Positions 24,754 to 35,466 of a stretch of 64,000 nt of DNA are shown piece by piece. This DNA comes from Camellia lanceoleosa (lineage: Eukaryota > Streptophyta > Magnoliopsida > Ericales > Theaceae). Every line of letters begins with the position of its first letter. Within the stretch, counting starts at the first letter, position 1. Where the stretch lies: positions 64,181,018-64,245,017 of the forward strand of contig CM045763.1 of the NCBI GenBank assembly GCA_025200525.1, in the 5' to 3' direction. The notes under the pieces are model-generated. The model saw only the letters and a list, made by a program, of their open reading frames with translations. It did no database searches and was not told the DNA's origin. Position numbers and translations under genes: made by a program.

Positions 24754-25015
24754 CGATTGAAACCCTTATCTGTCTCATTACTCTCGCTGTCTGTAGCTAG
24801 TTCGTTATAGTTTCTTCGATTGAAACCCTTCTCTCTCTTATTACTCTCGCTCTGTGTAGCTACTTTGTTACAGTTTCTTCGATTGAAACCCTAGCAACGA
24901 ACTCGGCATTAGGCTTTACTCTCTCTCTTAAACCCTTCTCTGAGTCTCATTACTCTCGCTTTGTGGAGCTACTTCGTTACAGTTTCGTGGATTGAAACCC
25001 TAGCAACGCTTTACT
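24754..25015 (+). repeat. Tandem repeats in the leader of the Ulp1-type gene
   Basis: Three to four copies of a roughly 63-bp unit start with CGATTGAAACCC near 24754, 24818 and 24881, with a shortened copy near 24989. Shared words are CATTACTCTCGCT and GAGCTACTTCGTTACAG. The CT-rich, GAAACCCTAG-rich style resembles plant 5' UTR DNA, and the block ends at a possible splice donor (ACAG/GTGATT, 25041). Confidence 0.75.
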
Positions 25016-25295
25016 CTCTCTCTTGGACACACATTTTACAGGTGATTTTTTTCTCTTTTTGCTAGTTTTTCGATATTATGAAGTCTGTCTGGGTTTGTTT
25101 TCATTTTGGGAGTGTGTGTATGAGATTACGTTGGGTGAGTGGAATTTGGGGATTTTTGGTTGCACTAATCATCTGTTCTAAAATTTTTATCACTATCTTA
25201 AAAATACTTTAAATTACTAAATCATGTGAAAATGTTAAGGATTGGTTTGAAAACTAATTTAGGTATTTTCAAAATGCTTTGAAATTCACTTGCTT

Positions 25296-26290
25296 CAGAG
25301 TAAAATTTTACTTCAAACTAGAGTAAAATTTTTCAGAGTAAAATTTTTCAGGGTAAAATTTTACATCCAACTAGAGTAAAATTTTACTCTGAAATGAGAG
25401 TTCTACTTCTTACAGAGTAAAATTTGACTTTAACTATAGCCTTTTGTTCAGTACGTTTTAATTTCTGTAGTGTTTTTGTCCTGCCATTTTAATTTGCTTC
25501 ATGAATTTTTCAGAGTAAAATGTTAAAATACACTTGTTTCATGAATTTTTTAGAGTAAAATTTTACTTCCAAAACCAGAGTAAAATTTTACTTATAATGA
25601 GAGTAAGTCAGAGTAAAATTTTACTTCCAAAACCAGAGTAAAGTTTTACTTATAATGAGAGTAAAATTTTAGTTATTAGAGAGTAAAATTTTACTTTAAC
25701 TCTAGCCTTTTGCTCACTACGCTTTAATTTTTGTAGTGTTTTGGTCCTGTCATTTCAATGCTTTCAAATTCACTTGCTTCATGAATTTTTCAGAGTAAAA
25801 TTTTACTTCCAATCAGAGTAAAATTTTACTTCCAATCAGAGTAAAATTTTACTTCCAATCAGAGTATAATTTTACTTTAACTCTAGCCTTTGCTCATTAC
25901 GTTTTGATTTCTGTAATGTTTTCGTCATGCCATTTCAATGCTTGCAAATTCACTTGCTTCATAAATTTCTCAAAGTAAAATTTTACTTCCAATCAGAGTA
26001 AAATTTTACTTATAATGAGAGTAAAATTTTACTTTTACTCTAGCCTTTGCTCATTACGCTTTGATTTCTGTAGTGTTTTTGTCCTGCCATTTCAATGCTT
26101 TCAAATATACTTGCTTCATGAATTTTTCAGAGTAAAATTTTACTTCCAATCAGAGTAAAATTTTACGTCCAATCAGAGTAAAATTTTACTTTTGCCAAAC
26201 AGAGTAAAATTTTACTGTCTCACGACAATACTTGTGCATTTTGTTTAGTGCTTATTTGTTTTGTGACATTGTTTAAAGTAAAATTTTATA
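25296..26290. repeat. Palindrome array A (AGTAAAATTTTACT), about 17 copies
   Basis: The self-complementary core AGTAAAATTTTACT recurs about 17 times by eye, often as a 23-bp unit with TCCAATC spacers, plus degenerate copies. Longer spacer units containing GCTCATTACG and TGCTTCATGAATTT also repeat. The array falls in the presumed leader intron (25041-26302) of the Ulp1-type gene. Confidence 0.9.
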
Positions 26291-26324
26291 CTGTTGATAC
26301 AGGGGAACTTTTTTGTGTTTGAAA

Positions 26325-29300
26325 ATGGTTGTTACAAGAAGCAAATATGGTAATGATGATGATGATGATGATTTTGAAGTTCTACCAACTGTTTTACAAA
26401 AGAAAAAAGTCCCTAAAAAAGTGAGCAAAAGTAGTAAAGAAAGTCCTTCAAAGTTGAATATTATGCATGGAGTACGGGAGAGGGAGAATTATATGAAACA
26501 ATATAGGTCAAATATTGTTTCATTGATAAACGTAATGCGAGACACAAGGTTCACTAAAAGACACATTACTACCCTTGAGAGAACACCTTTTGGAATGTTG
26601 TTTAAATGTTTTTGGAAGAAAGATGATGTGGAGTTAAAGAACTTCAAGAAAGTTGACGATAATGTGATGGATGTGATCAAATGTTATGACTTTCATGCAA
26701 AGGGATTTAAGCTTGGGGGGAAGATATGTGACATACGGGATAGTGACGTTACCTTGATTTTTGGGATAAAATCGGGAACGAAAAAAGTAGATGTGTCATA
26801 TGGGAAAAAACAAGAATCAGCTTTTGTGCAGAGAAGGTTTCGTAATTTGTCAAGAATATCTGTAAAGAGTTTGCGAGAGGCGTTAGGAGATGCGTTGGAA
26901 GGCACAACGAGAGTTGATATTGAGGATGTTGCACGCATAATGTGTCTATTTGTTGTGGCGACTTTGCTATTACCAACAACTGGTCTAACAGTTGGATGGG
27001 CCTTTGTTGCCCTTGTAGAAGATTTGGAAATGATGAATTCGTATGCATGGTCGACTGCAGTTGCATCCACGTTGACTACTTCAATCCATTCTTCATTAGG
27101 AAGTCCTGAAAATGTTACTGGATGTGTACTTCTTCTGTTGGTAAGTAAATTGAACTACTTGAAATATTATGCAATCTATCTTTAGAGAATTTAACTAATT
27201 TCGATTTTTTATTTTATAGTACTGGTTATGCGAGCATACTACCCTCATTCAACCTGAAGGAAAAAATTTGTGTCCAAGGCTCCTGCGATGGGACTTATCA
27301 ATATTGAGAAAAAAACTAATGAAGAGGTCATTGCAAACACTAAAGCCCGAAGAGGTATCATCTTTCCAAACTCAGCCCGAAGAGTAAAAGTTTACTTGAA
27401 ATCAGAGTAAACTTCTACTTTAAATCAGAGTAAACTTTTTCTTACATTCAGAGTAAAATTTTACTTAGTCTTGAACAGAGTAAAAGTTTACTTTAAATCA
27501 GAGTAAAATTTTACTTACTCTTCAACAAAGTAAAAGTTTACTTTAAATCAGAGTAAAAGTTTACTTTAAATAAGAGTAAAATTTTACTTACAGTCAAAGT
27601 AAAATTTTACTTGCTCTTGAACAGAGTAAAAGTTTACTTCAAATCAGAGTAAAAGTTTACTTTAAATGAGAGTAAAATTTTACTTACAGTCAGAGTAAAA
27701 TTTTACTTACTCTTGAACAGAGTAAAAGTTTACTTCAAATCGGAGTAAACTTTTACTTTAAATCAGAGTAAAATTTTACTCTGAGTCAGAGTAAAATTTT
27801 ACTTGCTCTACTTTAAATCATAGTAAAATTTTACTTACAGTCAGAGTAAAATTTTACTTACTCTTGAACGCAGTAAAAGTTTACTTCAAATCAGAGTAAA
27901 ATTTTACTTGCTCTTGTACAAAGTAAAAGTTTACTTTAAATCAGAGTAAAATTTTACTTACAGTTAGAGTAAAATTTTACTTACTCTTGAACGCAGTAAA
28001 AGTTTACTTCAAATCAGAGTAAACTTTTACTTTAAATCAGAGTAAAATTTTACTCTAGTGGTTAAAGTTTGCTTAATTGCTGGCTTCTTTTCTTTTTCTA
28101 TTTTTCAATTGCAGGTAAATCACAATGAATCAAGCCCGCTTTCCAAAGAAGAAATGGAACTCATTTGCAATGATGATGAAGAAGATGCTTTGGACATAGA
28201 GGAAAATTTGGAGACTGAAGAAGATTCATTGGACACAGAGGAAAAGTTGGAGACTGAAGAAGATGCATTGGACATGGAGGAAAAGTTGGAGACTAAAGAA
28301 GATGAAGATGATGTAGCTGAAATTTTAGGAGATGATCAACCTTTGAAGAACTTCATTGATCTTCAAAAGGAAAACAAGAGGCTGAAAAGTGAGAATCTGG
28401 CGTTGGTTGAAGAATTGAAGAAACTGAGGGAAACAATACAAAAAATGAAAGAGGAGCAAAACGTAAAAACAAAAGAAACGATGGAAAAGATGAGCAACAC
28501 AGAGAAAGAAATGGAGAAAATGAGAAAGGAGATTGAAGTACTTGAATCTGAAAATAAACAGTTGGTTGAACAGATTGAAGAAAATGCAGTTCATGCGGCT
28601 ACCCAAGGTTTATCTTCCAAAGAAATGCCACATGCTAAAGGAGTAGAACAAGAGGAAAACATTGGGATTCAAAGTACATTGGAAGAAATACCCATAGTCA
28701 TAGAGCCATTGCAAACATCCATGGTGAGGAAAATCAAAATCAAGTCGAAGAAGAAGAAAGAAATGTCTGATTTTGAATGTGAGCCAAGAAAAGCAAAGAA
28801 AAAAAAAACCAGAAAACAAGGAATTGAAGTGATGTCAAAACAAGTCATTTGTGTTGAAAACTTGCCTCTAAGCCAAGCAAAGCCAGTTGAAAATCAAGTC
28901 AAAGCAAAGAAAAAAAAAACCAGAAAACAAGGAATTGAAGTGATGTCAAAACAAGTCATTTGTGTTGAAAACTTGCCTTTAAGCCAAGCAAAGCCAGTTG
29001 AAAGGGTTTTGTTTCCAGATAAGGCTGCAATATGCAAATTGCTTGATGAGGATGACAAGTATCTACTGAACAAGATTTATAATTTGGAAACCACAGAGTA
29101 AGACCATGTTAATTTTATCAAACAACAGATTTTTACTATTATCCAACTGCAGCATGTTAATCAACATTTTTTTTACCTTATGACTAGTGCAATCATATGG
29201 TCCGGCACAAGACATGGAGTATATGTTACATTGCATGATGTGGATGCAATTCTGAGAGATGGTGATACTGCAAATAATGTAAGTGGCAATACAAGTTTCA

Positions 29301-30187
29301 ATGACTAGTGTTCACTTAAATAACTAAAAATAGTTCACTTTATTAATATATATTTAATTGATTTTTGTTTTGTAGGTGATTGACAGCTTCATAGAAATGC
29401 TTGAGATTGAGCTACAAGTCAAGAAGCCAGAAAAGAATAAATCATTCTTTTTCTTTAGCCTTTGCTGGGTAAGCCATCAATTTGTATTTAGTTTGAATTG
29501 ATAAATTTTTACTATGGTTTAGTGTAACATATCAGTGTCTCTTATACGATTAAATGCAGTCTTTAGTGAAATGGGGTTATGGGGAGCTGAGAAATCATCT
29601 AATTGATGAAGTCCTTGCACAAGATTTGAGTGGATATAGATACCTTCATTTTTGCATGAATTCCAATGGGAACAAAAAGGAAGAAAAACCCTACCACTGG
29701 ACACTCCTTTTATTTGACACTGAACTTGATGAGTGGAGACATTACAATTCTTTAAGGCCAAGAGACAACAGAGAAGATGATTACCTTAAGGATGCAAAGA
29801 AGATTGTAAGTGCTTTGCATCATATTAACAGTAATTTTTTGCTGTATTTTATTCTTGAATTTAATCCTGACCAAATAATTATGCAATGATGTTAGATAAC
29901 ATATGTGGATAGCAAGTTGGGCAACAAAATGAATAAAGGTACAAGAAAGTTTTCAAACTTAGTTTCGGTGAAAGATAGTCCACAACAACGCCCAACATCG
30001 TAAGTATTTCACGCTACTATTATATGCTTGAATTGGTAGTTTTCAAATTTGAGTAAATCTAACAAGCGATTGATTTTTATTTAACAGTGTTGATTGTGGA
30101 ATTATTGTATGTTATATCATGCGCCAAATCATAAGAGATGAGCCTATTCCAAATTCTATGGAAGATGATGAAATTAACAATTTCTGA
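26325..30187 (+). CDS. Ulp1-like (C48) protein with DUF1985-type N-terminus, MULE-encoded
   Basis: Exons 26325-27140, 27220-27354, 28115-29097, 29188-29278, 29376-29468, 29560-29805, 29896-29999 and 30088-30187 join in phase to 855 codons plus TGA. The N-terminus has an acidic DDDDDD run, then a region (TPFGMLF, ICDIRDSDVTLIFG) like the DUF1985/plant-mobile-domain part of MULE Ulp1 proteins. The middle is acidic with a coiled coil (about residues 410-500) and KAKKKKTRK nuclear-signal-like clusters. The C-terminal C48 domain shows His in YHWTLLLFD, Gln in SPQQRPTS and Cys in VDCGIIVC. The usual DSL aspartate reads NSL (HYNSL), so peptidase activity is uncertain. The stop is probably a CGA-to-TGA change, because the same frame stays open to 30292 with family-like text (VHQFLNDYPKAWTEEQFNL). 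The start ATG at 26325 follows an acceptor at 26302. Family members are linked to transposon biology, including anti-silencing VANC proteins. Confidence 0.8.
27383..28056. repeat. Palindrome array B, inside the second CDS intron of the Ulp1-type gene
   Basis: About 14 perfect GTAAAATTTTAC cores alternate with near-palindromic variants AGTAAAAGTTTACT and AGTAAACTTTTACT. A larger unit (motif, TACTCTTGAACAGAGT, motif) repeats. The array fills the intron 27355-28114. Confidence 0.9.
28791..29012 (+). repeat. 111-bp in-frame tandem duplication in the Ulp1-type gene
   Basis: Two nearly identical 111-bp units (starting at 28791 and 28902) encode two copies of a 37-residue segment with AKKKKTRKQGIEV followed by QVICVENLPLSQAKPVE. 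The units differ at very few bases, so the duplication is young. It doubles a basic, nuclear-localisation-like cluster. Confidence 0.9.
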
Positions 30188-30637
30188 GCGTCAATAGTGC
30201 ATCAATTTTTGAATGATTATCCAAAAGCATGGACTGAGGAACAGTTCAACCTCAAAAAAAAAAATGCGCTAGAGCTAAGACCTCAAGGATGACAATGTGG
30301 ACAAGTTTTGGGAAAGTACTGTGAATGATATATGTAATTTAGGTTTTTGTAAATGAAAGAACAGTGAAAAAGTGATTGTAAGTGAAAGAATACTAAGAGA
30401 GTATTAGATAGAGGCTTAAATTTTTTTTGACTGAATGTTGCTATGAATGTTGGAATGAATGTTGCTATGAATATTGTTTTGACTGGGAATGAATGTTGAT
30501 GATATATTTAGTTGTGTTGTTAGATTTTTTTTGCACAAAGATTGCATGATGATCATCAGGGGAGTTTGTGTGTTGTGGTAAACTTTGGTGCAGGTTGGAA
30601 ATGTTTTTCTAAGGGGACTAACATATTTTCTGAACTG
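30188..30637. other. 3' region of the Ulp1-type gene
   Basis: This holds the continuation of the reading frame beyond the TGA (to 30292) and then AT-rich DNA with short GAATGTTGCTATGAAT repeats (about 30430-30475). It is probably the 3' UTR. Confidence 0.5.
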
Positions 30638-31262
30638 AAGTAAAATTTTACTCTGAACTGAAGTAAAATTTTACTTTATATTCTAAAAGATGAGTAAATT
30701 GTTGCACTCTAAATCTAAAAGTAAAATTTTACTCTGCATGAAAGTAAAATTTTACTCTGCTTGAAAGTAAAATTTTACTCTGAACTGAAGTAAAATTTTA
30801 CTTTATATTCTGAAAGATGAGTAAATTGTTGCACTCTAAATCTAAAAGTAAAATTTTACTCTGAACTGAAGTAAAATTTTACTTTATATTCTGAAAGATG
30901 AGCAAATTGTTGCACTCTAAATCTAAAAGTGAAATTTTACTCTACTTGAAAGTAAAATTTTACTCTGCATAAAAGTAAAATTTAACTCTGAAATAAGAAT
31001 AAAATGTTACAGCCTGAATAAGTAAAATTTTACTCTGTATAAAAGTAAAATTTTACTCTGAACAAAAGTAAAATTTTACTCTGTATGAAAGTAAAATTTT
31101 ACTCTGAGGGTCGAGTTAAATTTGGACTCTAAATCTAAAAGTAAAATGTTACTCTGCACTAAAGTAAAATTTTACCCTCCATTAAAGTAAAATTTTACTC
31201 TGAAATAAGGTAAAATTTTAATCTAAAAGTAACATTTTCTCTGAATATAGTAAAATTTTATT
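30638..31262. repeat. Palindrome array C, between the convergent genes of the MULE
   Basis: About 14 cores of GTAAAATTTTAC lie here, mainly in the context AAAGTAAAATTTTACTCTG. A larger unit containing GATGAGTAAATTGTTGCACTC repeats about three times. The array separates the 3' ends of the Ulp1-type gene and the transposase. Confidence 0.9.
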
Positions 31263-31469
31263 GTCAAACCACAGGCTCATCACACCCATACACAACCATT
31301 CAACCACAAAACATATCAAAAACTAGAACAGACAACCATTCAAGGACGTAGTAAAAATGTATTTTATTGCAATGTTTCCTTACAAATCTACTCTAAAAGA
31401 CTATACTATTATTGCTATGGACTACTTATTGCAAAAGAACTGCATTATTTTCATACTTCTATTACAAAA

Positions 31470-33708
31470 TCAATAATGTCTTTCACGGCAATGCCTCATT
31501 GCAAGTCTTCCTATTATGACCAGATTTCGCATATACCGTGACTGCACTCGTCTTATCTTCTCACCCCTAGATGGGATCCTATTCTTCCTTGGCCTACCAG
31601 GTGGCTTCTTACAAATTGGAGGAAGGACAACAACATCATCCATAGCTACAAGAGGTTTCTCAACAGTGGGTATTGGATAAACGGACTCAGCATAGCAATC
31701 TTTGAACTTGCTAGTGTAATAAAATGGTTCCACATGTGCATACAAATCACCTCCGCTCTTTTGGATAGCGATGTCAGCGTGAGCACAAAGAAATCCATTC
31801 AATTGCCATTGGTAACATGAGCAAGTTCTATTCAAGAGGTCAACGCTAACCGATGGCCGGGATTGAACCTCAAAAACATGATCACTTGAACGACTAACCA
31901 ACCAAGTTCTTTCACTTTTAAGAGCATTTACTAATGCTGAATCTATCTCCGGACAAAGAAAAGTATTCCATTTCTTAGCTTGTTCTCTCCTTCTCGACAT
32001 CAAATCCATGATCTTCAACCTAATTGAATCAATCATCTTTGTAGTGGGCAAATGGTGAGCTTGACGGATCCATGAATTGAAAGACTCTGCCACATTCGAG
32101 TGCATTTCACCGTATTTTTGTCCTTTAAAATATGCATTAGTCCACTTGTCATAGGGCAAATTGGATAGAAACCCACAAACGATCCCTTTTCCCTCATCTT
32201 GTAATTCTTTCAAGCATCGATTAAAACATCCCAATCGGAGCGTAAGCACACGAAGAAAACAAAAAACTATTCTACTCTGAAAGTATTGTCAAACTTGGAC
32301 CAGAGAACCTATCCTCAAATTGGCCTTCAAGTGTTGGAGACAAAAATAGTGGTAAGCGATGAGGTAAAACCTTGGGTAAAGCCTCCAAAAGTCCAAAGTT
32401 CGATCAGATATGAAGGTAATTGGTCTTTCATCCAACAATATATTCGACAAATGCATAAAAACCATTCCCAATGCTTATAGTCTCCAGACGACAATTGCCA
32501 TTGCAAGAGGGAAAAAACCTGAAAAATAACATTTTACAATTAGTAAGTATATTAAATAAAAAGGACAAATCTGAGCTCAGAATAAGTAACTTGTTACTTT
32601 TGAATAAACTATAGTAATATCTACCTTGATCCCCATCCTTCGCTGTAGCTGTTAACAAGGTGCCCTTATATTTCCCCTTAAAAAAAGTTCCATCGATAAA
32701 TAATAGAGGACGACAATGCCTAAACCCTTGAATAGAAGCATTAAATGCAACAAAAAACCTCTTGAACCGTCCACTTTGATAGTTATAGTCAAGACGCAAA
32801 TAGCTATAAGGATTTGTGCTCATCACAATATCCATATACCATCGAATCTCATCATAGGACATAGAGAAATCTCCAAAACTAGTAGTCCTAGCTTTCTCAA
32901 CTCCCAACCAAGCGTGATTGTACGTAATGGTGAGCAGATATTGATCTCAGAATTGACGCACAACATCAATTGGACGAGTTTGGGGATTCCCACAAACTTC
33001 ATTAACAATCAAACTTACAACCAAATTTGAACTCATCCTTGAGTTTTTAGAAGTACGAACTGCAGCTCCACAAGTATGCTCATCATGTAGAGTCCTAATG
33101 TAGAAAAAATTATTAGCACTTTCTAGAGATGCATGTACTCGCCATAAACAAGCTTTCGATTCCCGCATTGAACACACAGCAGTGACCCGATACTTCTCAT
33201 TCTTCACATACACAAACTCAAATCCTATCTCAATAGCATATTTACATAATGCAGTCCGGAAATCCTTTGCACCTCCAATAAATCTTTGAACTACATGAGT
33301 AATTCCATTCACCCATCTACTAGACAACAAAGTCCTTTCTTCATGTTGACAAAACATAAGGAGTAAATCCATTTCATCATCAGTAATGTTGGATCCAGTA
33401 GCGTTCCCTGATTCTCTAACTCCATGTTTTTCATTTGAAATGCCCATTTCAGTAATAGTCACATCAATCCGGTCAACACCAAGGGGATAAACAAGCGACA
33501 ACATATTCTGAAAATCAGAATCATCATCAATCATGCATTGCGAATGTCCAGGCAAACAGTACGATAATAGTATGCAACCACTATTGTCAAACTTCTTCAA
33601 TTTACAACTTAAGAAATCAGTTAAATCCTTCAACGTGTAGTTTGACACAATCTTGAACACAATGGTACGATCACCATACTTGCATAACAACATAAGAGGT
33701 AGAACCAT
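31470..33708 (-). pseudogene. MuDR-type transposase, inactivated
   Basis: The start is the ATG at 33708, right after an acceptor-like TTTGCAG. Order of parts: a PB1-like N-terminus (CKYGDRTIVFKI); the MUDR zinc-binding domain (KYRVTAVC ... CLWRVHAS ... TLHDEHTC); and a DDE domain with first Asp in LLFIDGTFFKGKYKG, second in FISDR and Glu in NVAESFNSW. A SWIM zinc finger (CSCYQWQLNGFLCAHA) and a PPGRPRKNR AT-hook-like motif follow. Lesions: in-frame TGA at 32947-32949 (RQF-stop-DQY); offset frames near 32440-32490 around HWEWFL; a TGA near 32290; a one-base offset near 32228; and a C-terminal zinc knuckle (KSGHNRKTC) readable only in another frame near 31500. An intron is inferred between KDGDQ (about 32628) and FFPLAMA (about 32520). 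The protein cannot be made as one chain. Confidence 0.88.
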
Positions 33709-33730
33709 TTTACAAATCTGCAAACAATTA

Positions 33731-34291
33731 ACAGTAAAATTTTACTGTCACTATCAAAGTAAAATTTTACTATCAATATCAAAGTAAAATTTTACTGTCA
33801 CTACAATTTTGGTTTAGTTTGAATTGAAACATGAATCTAAAAGTAAAACTTTACTCTGCACCAAAGTAAAATTTTACTTTGATATAGGAGTAAAATGTTA
33901 CAAAAGGAATCTAAAAGTAAAATTTTACTCTGCATAAGAGTAAAATTTTACTATCACTACAATTTTGGTTTAGTTTGAATTGAAACATGAATCTAAAAGT
34001 AAAACTTTACTTTGCACCAAAGTAAAATTTTACTCTGATATAGGAGTAAAATGTTACAAAAGGAATCTAAAAGTAAAATTTTACTCTGCATAAGAGTAAA
34101 ATTTTACTCTGAAAAACAACTAAAATTTTTGCAGACAATTAACTTGTTTGGTGCAACTTTTTTGCTAGTTAAAAATTGGTAACTAAAATGCATAAGCTAA
34201 AAGAACATATCTCCCCTATCTTCTCAATAATCAAAATTTTACTTTAATTAAATGAGAGCAAATGTAACCAGAGTAAAATTTTACTCTGGTT
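33731..34291. repeat. Palindrome array D, upstream of the transposase
   Basis: About ten GTAAAATTTTAC cores lie here. An internal direct repeat of about 140 bp starts with the CACTACAATTTTGGTTTAG string near 33804 and again near 33955. The copy at 34266-34291 is a perfect 26-bp palindrome whose core is CAGAGTAAAATTTTACTCTG. The array abuts the acceptor before the transposase ATG, so it is probably in a leader intron, as array A is for the Ulp1-type gene. Confidence 0.88.
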
Positions 34292-34923
34292 CTATTGCTG
34301 TCTATTGTTAGATTAATAAGTCAATTTTACTCTGTGTCTTTTGTCAAAAACAAAATTCTGTCTATTGTTAGATTAACAAATCAACAAAAACAAACGAACT
34401 CGATCAAAATAAAAATAAATCAAACAAAAAAAAACGAACCAAAACAAAAAAAAAAAAAAAAAAAAATAATTAACAGATCTGTACAACTCGAGTAATTGAG
34501 AAGAAAAACCTGTACTCGATCAACAATCACAAAATTGAATGAAACTCTCGTTTAATTTGAGAGCGTTGATCACCGGCCACCAAATGACAGTTATTCGGCT
34601 GCGAGATCGTCTATTGTTGAACAATTGAGAGATATTCGGCTGTGAGATCTTCAGATCTGGAGGTCGTCTTCATCGATTTTGTGAAGTATGATCGATTTGC
34701 AGATCGGCTTCATCCTCTTCATCGGCTGCGAGATCTTTAGCTGTGATTTCAAAATTTTCAAACGTATGATACTATATATATATATATATAAGGGCAATAT
34801 TGTCATTAAAAAAAATAAAAATAAAAATTATAAAATATCCTTATTGAGGTAGGCATTTCTTACTCAGGGACTTTTTAAAAGAAAATTAATTAGATTATCC
34901 TTTATTCTAATAAAAAGGCCCAA

Positions 34924-34947
34924 AAAGGAGTTTTGACCAAAAATCCC
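34924..34947 (-). repeat. Right terminal inverted repeat of the MULE
   Basis: Read on the minus strand it begins GGGATTTTTGGTCAAAAC, mirroring the left end. It is followed immediately by the TATTTTTAA target-site copy (34948-34956). Confidence 0.85.
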
Positions 34948-34956
34948 TATTTTTAA

Positions 34957-35420
34957 TATAAATATTTTTCATGTTCTAAAAAAATAAAAAATAAAAAATA
35001 AAAAAAAGGTGAGAAAAAGAGAAAAAAATTTATATATATGGAAACAAATTTCTTCTTTATTTATTTTTTTGAATATCTTTGCCTAGGGGCTCCAAAAACT
35101 CAGGGCCGGCCTTGCCATCAATGAGGTGAGAGGTTCCTCCCCATGTGAGCTCACCATGTGGCTATGGGGAGAAAATATTACAAACAAATGTTCCACCCAT
35201 TTATATACGTGAAAACAAAATTCACTGTTTCATCAATTTTTATTTTCCAAGTATAATTTATCGAGGCAGTTACAATGTGCTTTCTAACAATTGTGTTGAA
35301 GTAATAGGTCCAATAATTACATAGATTGGTCCAGACCAAGAAAGTATATGCACTACGTACTATAAGCAACTTCAAGCAGCTCACAGAAAAACCTCTTTTA
35401 CCTGCAACAGAAAATAGTAA

Positions 35421-35466
<46 letters not shown>

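Larger units (their letters stand above)
24523..34947. mobile_element. 10.4-kb MULE with Ulp1-type gene, transposase and palindrome arrays
   Basis: This is a complete-looking Mutator-like element. The termini 24523-24546 and 34924-34947 are inverted repeats (GGGATTTTAGGTCAAAAC against GGGATTTTTGGTCAAAAC; about 21 of 24 positions). The inverted similarity continues in patches (AAAAGTCCCT) for about 100 bp. A perfect 9-bp target-site duplication flanks it. Inside are a plus-strand spliced gene ending in a C48 (Ulp1-like) domain and a minus-strand MuDR-type transposase; the two are convergent. All noncoding compartments are packed with a short palindrome. It belongs with the Ulp1-carrying MULEs of plants (KAONASHI/VANDAL-like in gene content), though those usually lack clear terminal repeats. 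The transposase is broken, so this copy is not autonomous. Confidence 0.9.

Noticed and set aside
24523..34947. Calling the AGTAAAATTTTACT arrays a CRISPR or a centromeric satellite
   Set aside because: The context is a plant MULE; copies are short, palindromic, interspersed with genes and confined to the element, with no spacer logic or long satellite block.
35095..35110. A hAT transposon at the CAGGGCCGGCC motif
   Set aside because: Only one end is visible and no partner or 8-bp duplication was found.
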